64,000 nucleotides of DNA from Roseburia sp. 499. GTDB taxonomy: Bacteria > Bacillota > Clostridia > Lachnospirales > Lachnospiraceae. Position 1 is the stretch's first letter, and every line of letters starts with the position of its first letter. The position numbers were made by a program, and so were the translations under genes. The DNA lies in contig NZ_CP135164.1 of assembly GCF_001940225.2 (NCBI RefSeq), forward strand, positions 1,426,001 to 1,490,000. Direction: 5' to 3'. Under the pieces are notes generated by a model. The model worked only from the letters and a program-made list of their open reading frames with translations, did not search any database and was not told where the DNA came from. Shown here in pieces: positions 45,969-55,529 of this stretch.

Positions 45969-47705
45969 TTATTCTGCTAAAGAAATTCCACTAATATCCG
46001 GACTGGTGGTGAGAGAGTAGTTTGTATAATATACTACAAATCCGGGTTTGCTTCCATTTGGCTTTTTTACATTTTTCTTTTCCAGGTAATCAATTTCGAC
46101 CTTATCATTATCCCGTCCCTTTGAATAATATGCAGCAAGCCGACCAGCTTCTTCAAAGGTGCGGTCTGGAAGTTCATCGCCATTGGTTTTTACAATAACA
46201 TGAGATCCCGGCATGCCCTTAGCGTGGAACCACCAGTCGTTTCCAACGGCAAACTTAAAGGTCAATTCATCATTTTGCAGATTATTTTTTCCGACATAAA
46301 TATGATAACCATCAGAGGAAATGTAGTGAAAAGGTTTGCTTTTGATACGTTCTTTTTTACCGGTATTTTTCTTCTTAATATAGCCGGATTGTATCAATTC
46401 TTCTTTAATCTGTGTCAAATCTTCTTCAGATACAGCAATATCCATGGAAGTAGCAATAGATTCCAGATGTTCAATTTCGGAATGTGTTTCCTGAATTAAA
46501 TCATTTAAGGCTTCGCTGGTTCGTTTCAATTTATTATATTTATCAAAATATTTTTGTGAATTTTCCTGTGGCGTTAATTGCGGATCTAAAGGGATGGTTA
46601 TCATCTCGTTCGTATAATAATTGAGGGCTTCCAGTTTTTTTGCCCCCTCCTCCAAATTGTAACCATAGGTATTAATTAATTCCCCATAAACTTTATATTT
46701 ATCACGTTTTTCTGTATCTTTTAACTGTTTTGCCTGTAAATCATATTTTTTTCGGTTGCGTTCCAGAACTGTGGTAACAACTTTTCGCAGGTCTACGGAT
46801 TTCTGGCGGATTCTGGTGTAGATATTTTTTTCTGCATAATACTGTTCCAATACTTCGGAAATCGTATGAAAGTTACTAATATCTAAATCATCATACTGTT
46901 TTAAGGAAACAGCAGCAAATTCGACCGGCTCTTTTCCCTTTTTTACAATATTTGGAGAAAATTTTCCTTCTGCAATATCCTCCATGAGCCACTGAAAATG
47001 ATGATAAAGATGGAGTTTTTCTTCTTCGTTTAGTGCCTGAGTGGGGCGGTCTCCGTCAATTCCTGCACGAAAGCATAGTTCTGATGCAATAACCGGACTG
47101 ATACCGTTGTAGGTGGTATAGATTGCCTTAGTGACAGTCATTGGTTTCTCAAATACTTTTTCAAAAAAATTATTCTGGTTAGCAGTAAGCGGATTGTATT
47201 TATCCTGAGTTTCCGGAATGAAATAGGTTCTTCCGGGCAGTACCTCACGAACTGAACTGACCTGAGCAGAAATATGCTTGATACTATCAATAATCATTCC
47301 ATCTTCATTACAGAAAATGATGTTACTGTGTTTTCCCATAATTTCTACAATCAATGTCTTGTGACATAAATCCCCCAGTTCATTTAAATGTTCAATTTCA
47401 AAATTAATAATACGCTCCATATTAGGCTGGTAAATTCGGGTGATTCGTCCGTTTGCAATATGCTTACGGAGTAGCATACAAAAATTCGGTGCAGTCATAG
47501 GGCTTGTTTTATTCTCTGAAGTGAGATAAATAAGTGGAAGAGAAGCACTGGCGGATAACACCAGACGCACTTGTCCCTTTGTTCCTTTTAGGGTGAGAAG
47601 CAACTCATCATTTTCGGGCTGGGCGATTTTACTGATTCTTCCGTTTAATATATTTTCATTTAATTCTTTTACAAGATTTGCTATTACAATTCCATCAAAT
47701 GCCAT
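45969..47705 (-). CDS. rqcH: Ribosome quality control factor RqcH (NFACT family)
   Basis: Rqc2-type protein that adds alanine tails to nascent chains stalled on 50S subunits, formerly called fibronectin-binding protein. The N-terminal NFACT-N domain starts MAFDGIVIANLVKELNENIL with ENDELLLTLKG; a coiled-coil middle (about 290-430) and the NFACT-R domain GNDWWFHAKGMPGSHVIVKT follow. Length 578 aa is normal. Divergent from yicC, as yloA/yloC are close in Bacillus. Confidence 0.93.
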   Translation of the reverse strand: MAFDGIVIANLVKELNENILNGRISKIAQPENDELLLTLKGTKGQVRLVLSASASLPLIYLTSENKTSPMTAPNFCMLLRKHIANGRITRIYQPNMERIINFEIEHLNELGDLCHKTLIVEIMGKHSNIIFCNEDGMIIDSIKHISAQVSSVREVLPGRTYFIPETQDKYNPLTANQNNFFEKVFEKPMTVTKAIYTTYNGISPVIASELCFRAGIDGDRPTQALNEEEKLHLYHHFQWLMEDIAEGKFSPNIVKKGKEPVEFAAVSLKQYDDLDISNFHTISEVLEQYYAEKNIYTRIRQKSVDLRKVVTTVLERNRKKYDLQAKQLKDTEKRDKYKVYGELINTYGYNLEEGAKKLEALNYYTNEMITIPLDPQLTPQENSQKYFDKYNKLKRTSEALNDLIQETHSEIEHLESIATSMDIAVSEEDLTQIKEELIQSGYIKKKNTGKKERIKSKPFHYISSDGYHIYVGKNNLQNDELTFKFAVGNDWWFHAKGMPGSHVIVKTNGDELPDRTFEEAGRLAAYYSKGRDNDKVEIDYLEKKNVKKPNGSKPGFVVYYTNYSLTTSPDISGISLAE

Positions 47706-47797
47706 AATTTATTCTCCTACAATTTTAAATTTCAATGTCAATACAGGACGTTACTCTGAGTATACACCAAAAATCGAAAAAAGAAAACACAAGACAT

Positions 47798-47826
47798 TTG
47801 ACTATTTAGCAAAATTGTTCTATAAT
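47798..47826 (+). promoter_or_regulatory. Promoter of yicC-gmk-rpoZ
   Basis: TTGACT and TATAAT with a 17-bp spacer, about 45 bp upstream of the yicC ATG. Confidence 0.75.
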
Positions 47827-47871
47827 ACAAATAATTATGCATACGGTGATGCATGAGACAGGAGGTTTCAC

Positions 47872-48750
47872 ATGATTAAGAGCATGACCGGCTTTGGACG
47901 CTGTGAAATTGCTGAGAAAGAACGAAAGATTACGGTAGAAATAAAGGCTGTAAATCACAGATATCTGGATGTAAATATCAAAATGCCGAAAAAATTAAAT
48001 TTTTTTGAAAGCAGTATCCGTACTCTTTTAAAGGAATATATCCAGCGTGGTAAAGTAGATATTTTTGTTACTTATGAGGATTACACGGAAAATAATGTAA
48101 CCTTAAAATATAACCAGGAACTGGCAGCTGAGTATGTAAAGTACATAAGCCAAATGGCAGAGGACTTTTCGCTGAATAATGATTTGCAGGCATGTACTCT
48201 TTCACGTTATCCGGAAGTTTTAACAATGGAAGAACAGACGGTAGATGAAGATGCATTATGGGCTACTTTAGAAAAAGCAATTCGCGGTGCTGCAGAGCAG
48301 TTCGTAGAGACACGAATGAGAGAAGGAACAAATCTTAAGGAAGATTTATTGCAAAAACTGGACGGAATGTTACAGTATGTTGAAGAGATTGAAAAGCGTT
48401 CGCCTGAAATCATTGCGGAATATCGTCAGAAAATACAAGACAAGGTAGCAGAGCTTTTGGGTGATACACAAATAGACGAGAACCGTCTTGCAACCGAGGT
48501 TACCATTTTTGCCGATAAGATATGTACAGATGAAGAGACTGTACGCTTAAAGAGTCATATTCTCGCAACAAAGGAGACTCTTTCGCAGGGAGGAAGCATA
48601 GGACGAAAGCTTGACTTTATTGCTCAGGAAATGAATCGTGAAGCAAATACCATTCTTTCCAAAGCAAATGATCTTACGGTTTCTGATATCGCTATTAATT
48701 TAAAAACGGACATTGAAAAAGTAAGAGAACAAATTCAGAATATTGAATAA
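47872..48750 (+). CDS. yicC: YicC/YloC family endoribonuclease-like protein
   Basis: 292-aa protein. It begins MIKSMTGFGRCEIAEKER and ends with TILSKANDLTVSDIAINLK; the mid-part has KAVNHRYLDVNIKMP. E. coli YicC affects RNA turnover. Gene order yicC-gmk-rpoZ is the same as in Bacillus, except that the small remA gene between yicC and gmk is not present. Confidence 0.93.
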   Translation: MIKSMTGFGRCEIAEKERKITVEIKAVNHRYLDVNIKMPKKLNFFESSIRTLLKEYIQRGKVDIFVTYEDYTENNVTLKYNQELAAEYVKYISQMAEDFSLNNDLQACTLSRYPEVLTMEEQTVDEDALWATLEKAIRGAAEQFVETRMREGTNLKEDLLQKLDGMLQYVEEIEKRSPEIIAEYRQKIQDKVAELLGDTQIDENRLATEVTIFADKICTDEETVRLKSHILATKETLSQGGSIGRKLDFIAQEMNREANTILSKANDLTVSDIAINLKTDIEKVREQIQNIE

Positions 48751-48764
48751 AGAGGTTCTAAGAT

Positions 48765-49400
48765 ATGAAGAACAGAGGAATATTGACTGTGGTTTCCGGT
48801 TTTTCCGGCTCGGGAAAGGGAACCATTATGAAAGAATTGATGGCGAAGTACGCAGATACTTACGCATTGAGTATTTCAGCCACAACTAGGGCACCAAGAC
48901 CGGGAGAGGTTCATGGAAAAGAATATTTTTTCGTAACAAAGGAAGAATTTGAATCCATGATAGAACAAGAAGAATTGATTGAATATGCTCAATATGTAAA
49001 TAACTATTATGGAACACCCCGAAATTATGTTTTTGAACAGTTAGAAAATGGGAAAGATGTTATTTTAGAAATTGAAATTCAAGGAGCTTTGAAAGTAAAA
49101 GAAAAGTATCCTGATACCGTATTGATGTTTGTCTCTCCGCCAAGTGCTGAAGAATTAAAAAAGCGTCTGGAAGGCAGAGGAACTGAAGATGCAGCAACCA
49201 TTGCTTCCAGATTAAGTCGTGCATGGGAAGAAGCACAAGGAGTAGAAAATTACGATTATTTCGTAATAAATGATGTTTTGGAGGAGTGTGTAGAGGAAGT
49301 ACATGCTATTATCCAGAATGAACATGCAAGAGCATTCCGAAATCAGGAATTGATTGATGATATAAAAAATGAATTAAAAGAATTTTCAAAAGGAGAATGA
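48765..49400 (+). CDS. gmk: Guanylate kinase
   Basis: Phosphorylates GMP to GDP. P-loop VVSGFSGSGKGTIMKEL near residue 10 and the GMP-binding SATTRAPRPGEVHGKEYFF. Length 211 aa is normal. 14 bp after yicC. Confidence 0.96.
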   Translation: MKNRGILTVVSGFSGSGKGTIMKELMAKYADTYALSISATTRAPRPGEVHGKEYFFVTKEEFESMIEQEELIEYAQYVNNYYGTPRNYVFEQLENGKDVILEIEIQGALKVKEKYPDTVLMFVSPPSAEELKKRLEGRGTEDAATIASRLSRAWEEAQGVENYDYFVINDVLEECVEEVHAIIQNEHARAFRNQELIDDIKNELKEFSKGE

Positions 49401-49406
49401 TGCCAT

Positions 49407-49658
49407 ATGATGTTACGTCCATCTTACACAGATTTAATGAAAGTAGTAAACAGCGGAGTGGAAATCGGAGAAGAACCGGTAGTAAATAGCCGTTATTCTA
49501 TCGTACTTGCCACAGCAAAACGTGCAAGACAGATTATTGCCGGAGAGGAACCATTGATTGATGATATTGCAGGAAAAAAACCTTTTTCTATTGCAGTAGA
49601 AGAACTTTACAATGGTGAAGTGAAGATTGTCGGTGATGACGAGGAAACTGAAGAATAA
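49407..49658 (+). CDS. rpoZ: RNA polymerase omega subunit
   Basis: 83-aa omega subunit: VVNSRYSIVLATAKRARQI and KPFSIAVEELYNGEVKIV are the conserved parts. It helps assemble RNA polymerase. Start ATGATG at 49407 with AAGGAG upstream; 6 bp after gmk. A terminator follows. Confidence 0.93.
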   Translation: MMLRPSYTDLMKVVNSGVEIGEEPVVNSRYSIVLATAKRARQIIAGEEPLIDDIAGKKPFSIAVEELYNGEVKIVGDDEETEE

Positions 49659-49681
49659 AACAGCATAAATTCAGAAATATT

Positions 49682-49718
49682 TTACCACACTGTTTTGGAA
49701 ACAGAACAGTGTGGTAAT
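49682..49718 (+). terminator. Intrinsic terminator after rpoZ
   Basis: 13-bp stem TTACCACACTGTT/AACAGTGTGGTAA, then TCTTTGTT. Confidence 0.75.
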
Positions 49719-49740
49719 CTTTGTTATTAATGGAGGAACT

Positions 49741-51072
49741 ATGAGAATTTTATTTGTATCCCTTGGGTGTGATAAGAACCTTGTGGACACGGAGTTTATG
49801 CTTGGAACTTTACGGGAAGCCGGGCATACTTTTACAAATGATGAAACAGAAGCAGAGGTTATTGTAATTAATAGCTGTTGCTTTATTAATGATGCAAAAG
49901 AAGAAAGTATCAATACCATTTTGGAAATGGCTGAATATAAAGATGCAGGAAGCTGTAAGGTATTAGTTGTAACCGGTTGCCTTGCAGAACGATATAGAGA
50001 TGAGATTATAAGAGAAATTCCACAGGTAGATATCATATTGGGAACTAATTCTTATGAAGAGATTGCAAAGGCATTAGAAGAAGTGCAAGCACATTCAGGG
50101 CAGCATTATGAAGCCTATAAGCCGCTAGAAGGTCTTCCGGAAATAAAAGCCTCCCGTTCTCTTACAACAGGGGGACATTATGCTCATCTTAAGATAGCAG
50201 AAGGATGTAATAAAAATTGTACCTACTGTATTATTCCTCATATTCGAGGCAGATACCGTAGTGTGCCTATGGAAGAACTGTTAAAGCAGGCAAGAGAACT
50301 AGCAGAGCAAGGTGTAAAGGAATTGATTTTGGTAGCGCAAGAGACAACTCTGTATGGTGTCGACTTATATGGTGAAAAGTCTTTGCACAAATTATTAGAT
50401 GCATTGAACGAAATTTCCGGAATCCAATGGATTCGAATTATGTACTGCTACCCGGAAGAGATTTATGAAGAACTGATTCAGTCTATTAAAAGAAATAAAA
50501 AGGTTTGTCATTATCTTGACATGCCGATACAGCATATTAGTAATGAGTTGTTAAAGCGTATGGGCAGACGTACTACAAAAGAAGAACTGACAGAAAAAAT
50601 CTCTCATTTGAAGAAGGAAATACCGGATATTACACTGCGTACCACATTGATTAGTGGTTTTCCGGGAGAAACACAGGAAATGCATGAGGAATTGATGTAT
50701 TTCTTAAATGAGATGGAATTTGATCGTCTCGGTGCATTTACTTATTCCCCTGAGGAAGGAACACCTGCTGCAGAATTTCCAAATCAGATTGAAGAGGAAG
50801 TAAAGTCTGAATGGCGTGATGAAATCATGGAACTTCAGGAAGAGATTATTTTCGATAAGAACGAAGAAATGAAAGGGCAAGAACTCTGGGTTATGATTGA
50901 AGGCAAAGTGGACGCGGAAAATGCCTATGTGGGAAGAACCTACCGAGATGCTCCGGAAATTGACGGATATGTTTTTGTCAATACGGACGAGACGCTTATG
51001 ACCGGAGACTTTGTAAAAGTAAAAATAACCGGAGCATATGAATATGACTTAATAGGAGAGATGATAGTATGA
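49741..51072 (+). CDS. rimO: Ribosomal protein S12 methylthiotransferase
   Basis: Radical SAM enzyme that methylthiolates Asp88 of ribosomal protein S12, a MiaB relative. Cluster cysteines in LGCDKNLVDTEFML, INSCCFINDAKEES and VTGCLAERY; radical SAM motif EGCNKNCTYCIIPHIRGRY; C-terminal TRAM domain. The start ATG at 49741 has TGGAGGAACT upstream; the in-frame alternative at 49711 lies inside the terminator. It overlaps pgsA by 4 bp (ATGA/TATG arrangement). Confidence 0.94.
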   Translation: MRILFVSLGCDKNLVDTEFMLGTLREAGHTFTNDETEAEVIVINSCCFINDAKEESINTILEMAEYKDAGSCKVLVVTGCLAERYRDEIIREIPQVDIILGTNSYEEIAKALEEVQAHSGQHYEAYKPLEGLPEIKASRSLTTGGHYAHLKIAEGCNKNCTYCIIPHIRGRYRSVPMEELLKQARELAEQGVKELILVAQETTLYGVDLYGEKSLHKLLDALNEISGIQWIRIMYCYPEEIYEELIQSIKRNKKVCHYLDMPIQHISNELLKRMGRRTTKEELTEKISHLKKEIPDITLRTTLISGFPGETQEMHEELMYFLNEMEFDRLGAFTYSPEEGTPAAEFPNQIEEEVKSEWRDEIMELQEEIIFDKNEEMKGQELWVMIEGKVDAENAYVGRTYRDAPEIDGYVFVNTDETLMTGDFVKVKITGAYEYDLIGEMIV

Positions 51073-51611
51073 ATTTACCAAACAAGTTAACTATTTTGCG
51101 TGTTATATTAATTATTCCATTTGTACTTTGTATGCTGCTTCCTTGTGTAGGAACTGCTGGGAAATATGCGGCTGCAGCGATTTTTATTATTGCCAGTCTG
51201 ACAGACATGCTGGATGGAAAAATCGCACGAAAAAACAATCTTGTAACTAATTTCGGAAAGTTTATGGATCCGTTGGCAGATAAACTGTTGGTATGTTCTG
51301 CCATGATTTGTCTGACAGCAAATGATAAGTTGGCTGCATGGATTGTCATTGTGATTATCAGCCGAGAATTTATTATTAGTGGTTTCCGTCTGGTGGCTTC
51401 TGATAACGGAGTAGTGATTGCTGCAAGTTATTGGGGCAAGTTTAAGACTACTTTTCAGATGATTATGATTGTTATGTTGATTTTGGATTTTGACAATGAT
51501 ATTTACCGTATCTGCACAACTGTGATTACTTATATTGCATTAATTTTGACCGTAGTTTCTTTAATTGACTATATTGCAAAGAATAAATCTGTATTGAAAG
51601 AGCAAAAATAA
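51069..51611 (+). CDS. pgsA: CDP-diacylglycerol-glycerol-3-phosphate phosphatidyltransferase
   Basis: First step of phosphatidylglycerol synthesis, in the membrane. The CDP-alcohol motif D-G-x2-A-R-x8-G-x3-D-x3-D is intact as DMLDGKIARKNNLVTNFGKF followed by MDPLADK. Multiple hydrophobic helices; 180 aa. Confidence 0.94.
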   Translation: MNLPNKLTILRVILIIPFVLCMLLPCVGTAGKYAAAAIFIIASLTDMLDGKIARKNNLVTNFGKFMDPLADKLLVCSAMICLTANDKLAAWIVIVIISREFIISGFRLVASDNGVVIAASYWGKFKTTFQMIMIVMLILDFDNDIYRICTTVITYIALILTVVSLIDYIAKNKSVLKEQK

Positions 51612-51650
51612 TCAGAAAACAATTTTTGCAAAATAAAGGACGGTAACATT

Positions 51651-52895
51651 ATGACAGTAGAATTAGTATGTGTAGGAACAGAACTTTTACTTGGAAATAT
51701 TGTAAATACCAATGCGGCATACATGGCAGAAAAGTGTGCTATGTTGGGACTTTCCATGTATTATCAAAGTGTGGTAGGCGATAATCCCGGAAGATTGGAA
51801 GAACTTTTAAAAACGGCAAAAAATCGTTCCGATGTTATTATTTTATGCGGAGGACTTGGACCTACTCAAGATGATTTAACCAAAGAGACAGCGGCAAAAG
51901 TAATGAAGAAAACTTTGGTCGAGGACACTCGTGCCAGACAAGAAATTGAAGCATTTCTTACGAAACGTGGCAGAAAAATCACAGAAAACAATTGGAAGCA
52001 GGCATTAGTCCCCGAAGGAAGTATTGTACTGTATAATTCAAACGGAACAGCTCCCGGAATTATCATGGAGGAAGAAAATACCAGAATGATTCTGCTTCCG
52101 GGACCACCAAATGAATTGATTCCTATGTTTGAAGAACAAGTATATCCATATTTGAACAAATTACAACCGGAAATCATATGTTCTAAAATGGTAAAACTGT
52201 GCGGTATTGGTGAAAGCACTGCTGAAACAGAGATTTTAGATTTGATTGAGCAGCAGGAAAATCCAACCGTGGCACCATATGCTAAAACAGGAGAAGTGCA
52301 TTTACGCCTTACAGCGCGAGCAGAGACGAAAGAAAAGGCTTTTTCTATGATTGAACCATTAGAGCAGGAACTGCGAAAACGATTTGGTTCTATGATTTAT
52401 ACGGATAAAGAAGATGTAACACTGGAAATGGCAGTAGCAAAACTATTGTCAGAACATCATTTGACAGTAACAACTGCAGAATCTTGTACAGGAGGTCTCT
52501 TGGCCGGAAGACTCGTCAATGTACCGGGGATTTCGGAGAATCTGAAGGAAGGATACATTACTTATTCTAACGAAGCCAAAGAGAAACTACTAGGTGTATC
52601 GCATGAGACATTAGAAAAATACGGAGCAGTCAGCGAAGAAACGGTTCTTGAAATGGCAAAAGGTGGTGCAAAAGCAGCAAACGCAGATATTTGTGTTTCT
52701 ATTTCAGGGATTGCCGGACCGGATGGTGGCACCAGTGAAAAACCAGTAGGTTTGGTGTACATGTGTTGTTACTGTAAAGGAAAGACATATACGGAACGAA
52801 ATATATATACCGGGAACCGCAGTAAAGTAAGAGAATATGCCGTAGCCAGTGCTTTGACACTGCTTCGTAAAGCAATTTTAAAAGAGGTGGAATAA
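51651..52895 (+). CDS. cinA: CinA family nicotinamide-nucleotide amidase/competence protein
   Basis: Two-domain protein, 414 aa. The N-terminal MoCF-like domain begins MTVELVCVGTELLLGNIVNT with LCGGLGPTQDDLTKET. The C-terminal PncC-type amidase domain has TTAESCTGGLLAGRL and ISGIAGPDGGTSEKPVGLVY. Roles include NMN deamidation in NAD salvage. It overlaps the rsmD start by one base. Confidence 0.93.
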   Translation: MTVELVCVGTELLLGNIVNTNAAYMAEKCAMLGLSMYYQSVVGDNPGRLEELLKTAKNRSDVIILCGGLGPTQDDLTKETAAKVMKKTLVEDTRARQEIEAFLTKRGRKITENNWKQALVPEGSIVLYNSNGTAPGIIMEEENTRMILLPGPPNELIPMFEEQVYPYLNKLQPEIICSKMVKLCGIGESTAETEILDLIEQQENPTVAPYAKTGEVHLRLTARAETKEKAFSMIEPLEQELRKRFGSMIYTDKEDVTLEMAVAKLLSEHHLTVTTAESCTGGLLAGRLVNVPGISENLKEGYITYSNEAKEKLLGVSHETLEKYGAVSEETVLEMAKGGAKAANADICVSISGIAGPDGGTSEKPVGLVYMCCYCKGKTYTERNIYTGNRSKVREYAVASALTLLRKAILKEVE

Positions 52896-53449
52896 TGAGA
52901 ATCATAGCCGGAAGTGCAAGAAGTCTCCCGCTTAAAACGATTGAGGGAATGGATACAAGACCAACTACAGACCGTATAAAAGAAACATTGTTTAATATAT
53001 TAAATCCAGATATTTCGGGATGCGATTTTCTGGATTTATTTGCAGGAAGTGGTCAGATTGGATTAGAAGCTATCAGTCGTGGAGCAAGACAGGCGGTTTT
53101 CGTAGAAAACAATAAGAAAGCTGTAAACTGTATACAGGAAAATATTGCTTTTACTCGTTTTACTGAGCAAAGTACTGTAATGCATATGGATGCTGTTTCA
53201 GCAATTCGTCGTATGGAAGGAAAGCATATTTTTGATATTATTTTTATGGATCCTCCATACAAAAAGGGACTAGAAGAAGATGTTTTACGAACATTAGCTG
53301 ATTCCTCCATTATAAATGAGGATACACTAATTATTGTAGAAGCATCATTGGATACAGATTTCTCCTATTTAAAGGAGATTGGATATCAAATAACAAAAGA
53401 GAAAAGATACAAAAACAACATGCATGTTTTTATGCGGCATGTCAGATAA
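52895..53449 (+). CDS. rsmD: 16S rRNA (guanine966-N2)-methyltransferase
   Basis: SAM-dependent methyltransferase. Motif I is DLFAGSGQIGLEAISRGA and the catalytic motif IV is FMDPPYK. It begins MRIIAGSARSLPLKTIEG. The rsmD-coaD-ylbJ order equals ylbH-ylbI-ylbJ in Bacillus. AGAGGTGG precedes the ATG. Confidence 0.94.
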   Translation: MRIIAGSARSLPLKTIEGMDTRPTTDRIKETLFNILNPDISGCDFLDLFAGSGQIGLEAISRGARQAVFVENNKKAVNCIQENIAFTRFTEQSTVMHMDAVSAIRRMEGKHIFDIIFMDPPYKKGLEEDVLRTLADSSIINEDTLIIVEASLDTDFSYLKEIGYQITKEKRYKNNMHVFMRHVR

Positions 53450-53464
53450 GAAATGGGGGCTAAT

Positions 53465-53953
53465 ATGACAAGAGCAATTTATCCGGGAAGTTTTGACCCG
53501 GTAACCTTTGGACATATTGATATGATTGAACGCTCTGCTAAAATGGTAGACGAGTTGTTGGTATCAGTTTTGAATAATAGTGCAAAAAATCCGTTGTTTT
53601 CTGTAAAAGAACGTGTTAGTATGTTAGAAGAGATAACAAATCATCTTCCGAATGTAAAAGTCACTTCTTTTGACGGGTTACTGATAGATTATGCACGAGA
53701 AATGGATGCTTCTATTATTATCCGAGGACTTAGGGCTGTGACAGATTTTGAATATGAACTTCAGATTGCACAGACCAACCGGATTGTGAATCCAAATATA
53801 GATACTTTGTTTTTGACTACCAGTTTGGAGTATGCTTATTTAAGTTCTACCATTGTTAAGGAAGTTGCTTCTTACGGGGGAGACATTTCTCATTTTGTAC
53901 CAGAGAAGCTCATTGGAAGGATTTACGAAAAATACAATAATAAGGAGAGTTAA
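53465..53953 (+). CDS. coaD: Phosphopantetheine adenylyltransferase
   Basis: Fourth step of coenzyme A synthesis. Nucleotidyltransferase motif [19 protein letters not shown] at the N-terminus and [15 protein letters not shown] near the C-terminus; 162 aa. I chose ATG 53465, with GGGGG 5 nt upstream and the family-typical start MTRAIYPGS, over 53453. Confidence 0.95.
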   Translation: MTRAIYPGSFDPVTFGHIDMIERSAKMVDELLVSVLNNSAKNPLFSVKERVSMLEEITNHLPNVKVTSFDGLLIDYAREMDASIIIRGLRAVTDFEYELQIAQTNRIVNPNIDTLFLTTSLEYAYLSSTIVKEVASYGGDISHFVPEKLIGRIYEKYNNKES

Positions 53954-53955
53954 CT

Positions 53956-54579
53956 ATGAGCAGTAGAATAGAACAGATTATTGATGAAATTGAAGAGTAT
54001 ATTGATGGATGTAAGCCACAGCCTTTTTCAACATCCAAGATTGTAGTAAATAGAGATGAATTAGATGATTTATTGGCAGAACTTAGAAGAAAAACGCCAG
54101 ATGAAATTAAGCGTTATCAGAAAATTATTAGTAATAAAGAAGCTATTTTAGCAGATGCTCAAGCCAAGGCAGATGCCATTATTGCAGAAGCACAGGTACA
54201 TACCTCAGAGTTGGTAAGCGAACATGAGATTATGCAACAGGCATATGCACAGGCAAATGAAGTGGTATTAATTGCTACGAATCAAGCTCAGGAAATTCTG
54301 GATAATGCGACCAATGATGCTAATAACATTCGTATGGGAGCAATTCAGTATACCGATGATATTCTGAAAAATTTGGAAGAAATTATTGGTCATGCTATGG
54401 ATACCACGCAGGCAAGAACAGATAATCTCATGAAATCTCTTCAAAACTGCTATGATTTAGTAAATACAAACCGGAATGAATTAAGACCGGAAGAAGAGCA
54501 GGAAGTTCCGGCAGAGGAACCAACGCCAGAAAAAGAAGTTCCTCAGATGGAGGTAAATACAGATTTACTGAACCAATAA
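53956..54579 (+). CDS. Coiled-coil hypothetical protein (DivIVA/ATP-synthase-like helices)
   Basis: 207-aa soluble, strongly helical protein. It opens SSRIEQIIDEIEEYIDGCKP and has alanine-rich heptads with repeated IIAEAQ/ANEVVL units, then a proline/glutamate-rich acidic tail (EEEQEVPAEEPTPEKEVPQM). Similar proteins follow coaD in other clostridia, where they are annotated vaguely as ATPase-like. 2 bp after coaD. Its 3' end overlaps the convergent ylbJ by 15 bp. Confidence 0.65.
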   Translation: MSSRIEQIIDEIEEYIDGCKPQPFSTSKIVVNRDELDDLLAELRRKTPDEIKRYQKIISNKEAILADAQAKADAIIAEAQVHTSELVSEHEIMQQAYAQANEVVLIATNQAQEILDNATNDANNIRMGAIQYTDDILKNLEEIIGHAMDTTQARTDNLMKSLQNCYDLVNTNRNELRPEEEQEVPAEEPTPEKEVPQMEVNTDLLNQ

Positions 54580-55476
54580 AAGCGCAAGCAAAAAGGTGAT
54601 GCCAGTTCCGGCTAACTTTGTAAGGATGTATGGTTTTAGTGGGAAATGGGTATCCTTTACCATAGAGGCGGTCTGGGCAAACCCGGAAAGTCCACCAAAA
54701 GCAGTATATGCCATAATTAATGGATAAGTTTTGGAAAAAGCCATATTAGTGCCGGCGGTATATGCAACTCCATTTGTAATTTCTGTAAATCCAATTAAAA
54801 TACATCGAAGATACTGATTGGAAACTGGAAGCAGGGTAGTCATTTGAGCCAGTATGGCAAAAAGCATAATGTATCCGCCCAATTTGGCAAGGGTTTCAAA
54901 TCCGTTCATAATGCCGTCATCTATGAGTTGAAAGTTCATTGATGTCGGCTTTTTTTGAGAAATTTGCGAAGCAGAGAAATTTTTCCTATGACAAAGCAAC
55001 ATATATAAAATTAATGGTGGTAGATACAAAATGAGATAAGTCTGCAATAACAACTCCGAGTGATGCAAGCAGTCTGTCAAAATGAAACCACTAACGAAGG
55101 CTGGACTAATATTGTTGCAGATACAAAACAGTCGACTTCCTTCTTCATAGGACATTTTTTCAGAAGATACCAGTTCGGCTGTAATTTTACTTCCCAGCGG
55201 AAAACCAAACAGCAACCCTGAAATCAATGGATAAAGTCCGGCATTGCTGATAGGAAAGAACTTCTTTACAATTCTATGCAGTTTTACAGTTAATTCGTCT
55301 AAAATTCCTGAATGAATTAATATGTAGGAAAGAATGGTAACCGGAAGCAGAGTAGGCATCATTTTCTCATACCAGAGTTTTAGACCTATTGCAGCTGACA
55401 TCACAGCATCTTTCGGGAAACACAAAATATAAGTTAAAAAACCGATTAAAGCAATAATATACATGATTTTTTTCAT
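54565..55476 (-). CDS. ylbJ: Sporulation integral membrane protein YlbJ
   Basis: 303-aa membrane protein with Gate (nucleoside-recognition-like) domains: LYPLISGLLFGFPLGSKITA and AYTAFGGLSGFAQTASMV. In B. subtilis ylbJ is transcribed in the mother cell and is needed for spore cortex or germination properties. It is placed after coaD, as in Bacillus, but on the opposite strand. No Shine-Dalgarno sequence is visible before the ATG; see the candidate SigE promoter. Confidence 0.88.
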   Translation of the reverse strand: MKKIMYIIALIGFLTYILCFPKDAVMSAAIGLKLWYEKMMPTLLPVTILSYILIHSGILDELTVKLHRIVKKFFPISNAGLYPLISGLLFGFPLGSKITAELVSSEKMSYEEGSRLFCICNNISPAFVSGFILTDCLHHSELLLQTYLILYLPPLILYMLLCHRKNFSASQISQKKPTSMNFQLIDDGIMNGFETLAKLGGYIMLFAILAQMTTLLPVSNQYLRCILIGFTEITNGVAYTAGTNMAFSKTYPLIMAYTAFGGLSGFAQTASMVKDTHFPLKPYILTKLAGTGITFLLALLLVQ

Positions 55477-55481
55477 AGTTT

Positions 55482-55509
55482 ATTCTATGAATCATAATAA
55501 TAAATATGC
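55482..55509 (-). promoter_or_regulatory. Possible SigE-type promoter for ylbJ
   Basis: Minus-strand GCATA (55505-55509) and CATAGAAT (55482-55489), 15 bp apart, resemble the SigE pattern (ATA...CATANNNT). The predicted start would fall at the ATG, so the transcript would be leaderless. Tentative. Confidence 0.35.
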
Positions 55510-55529
55510 GTAAAATAGGAGGGCATAAA

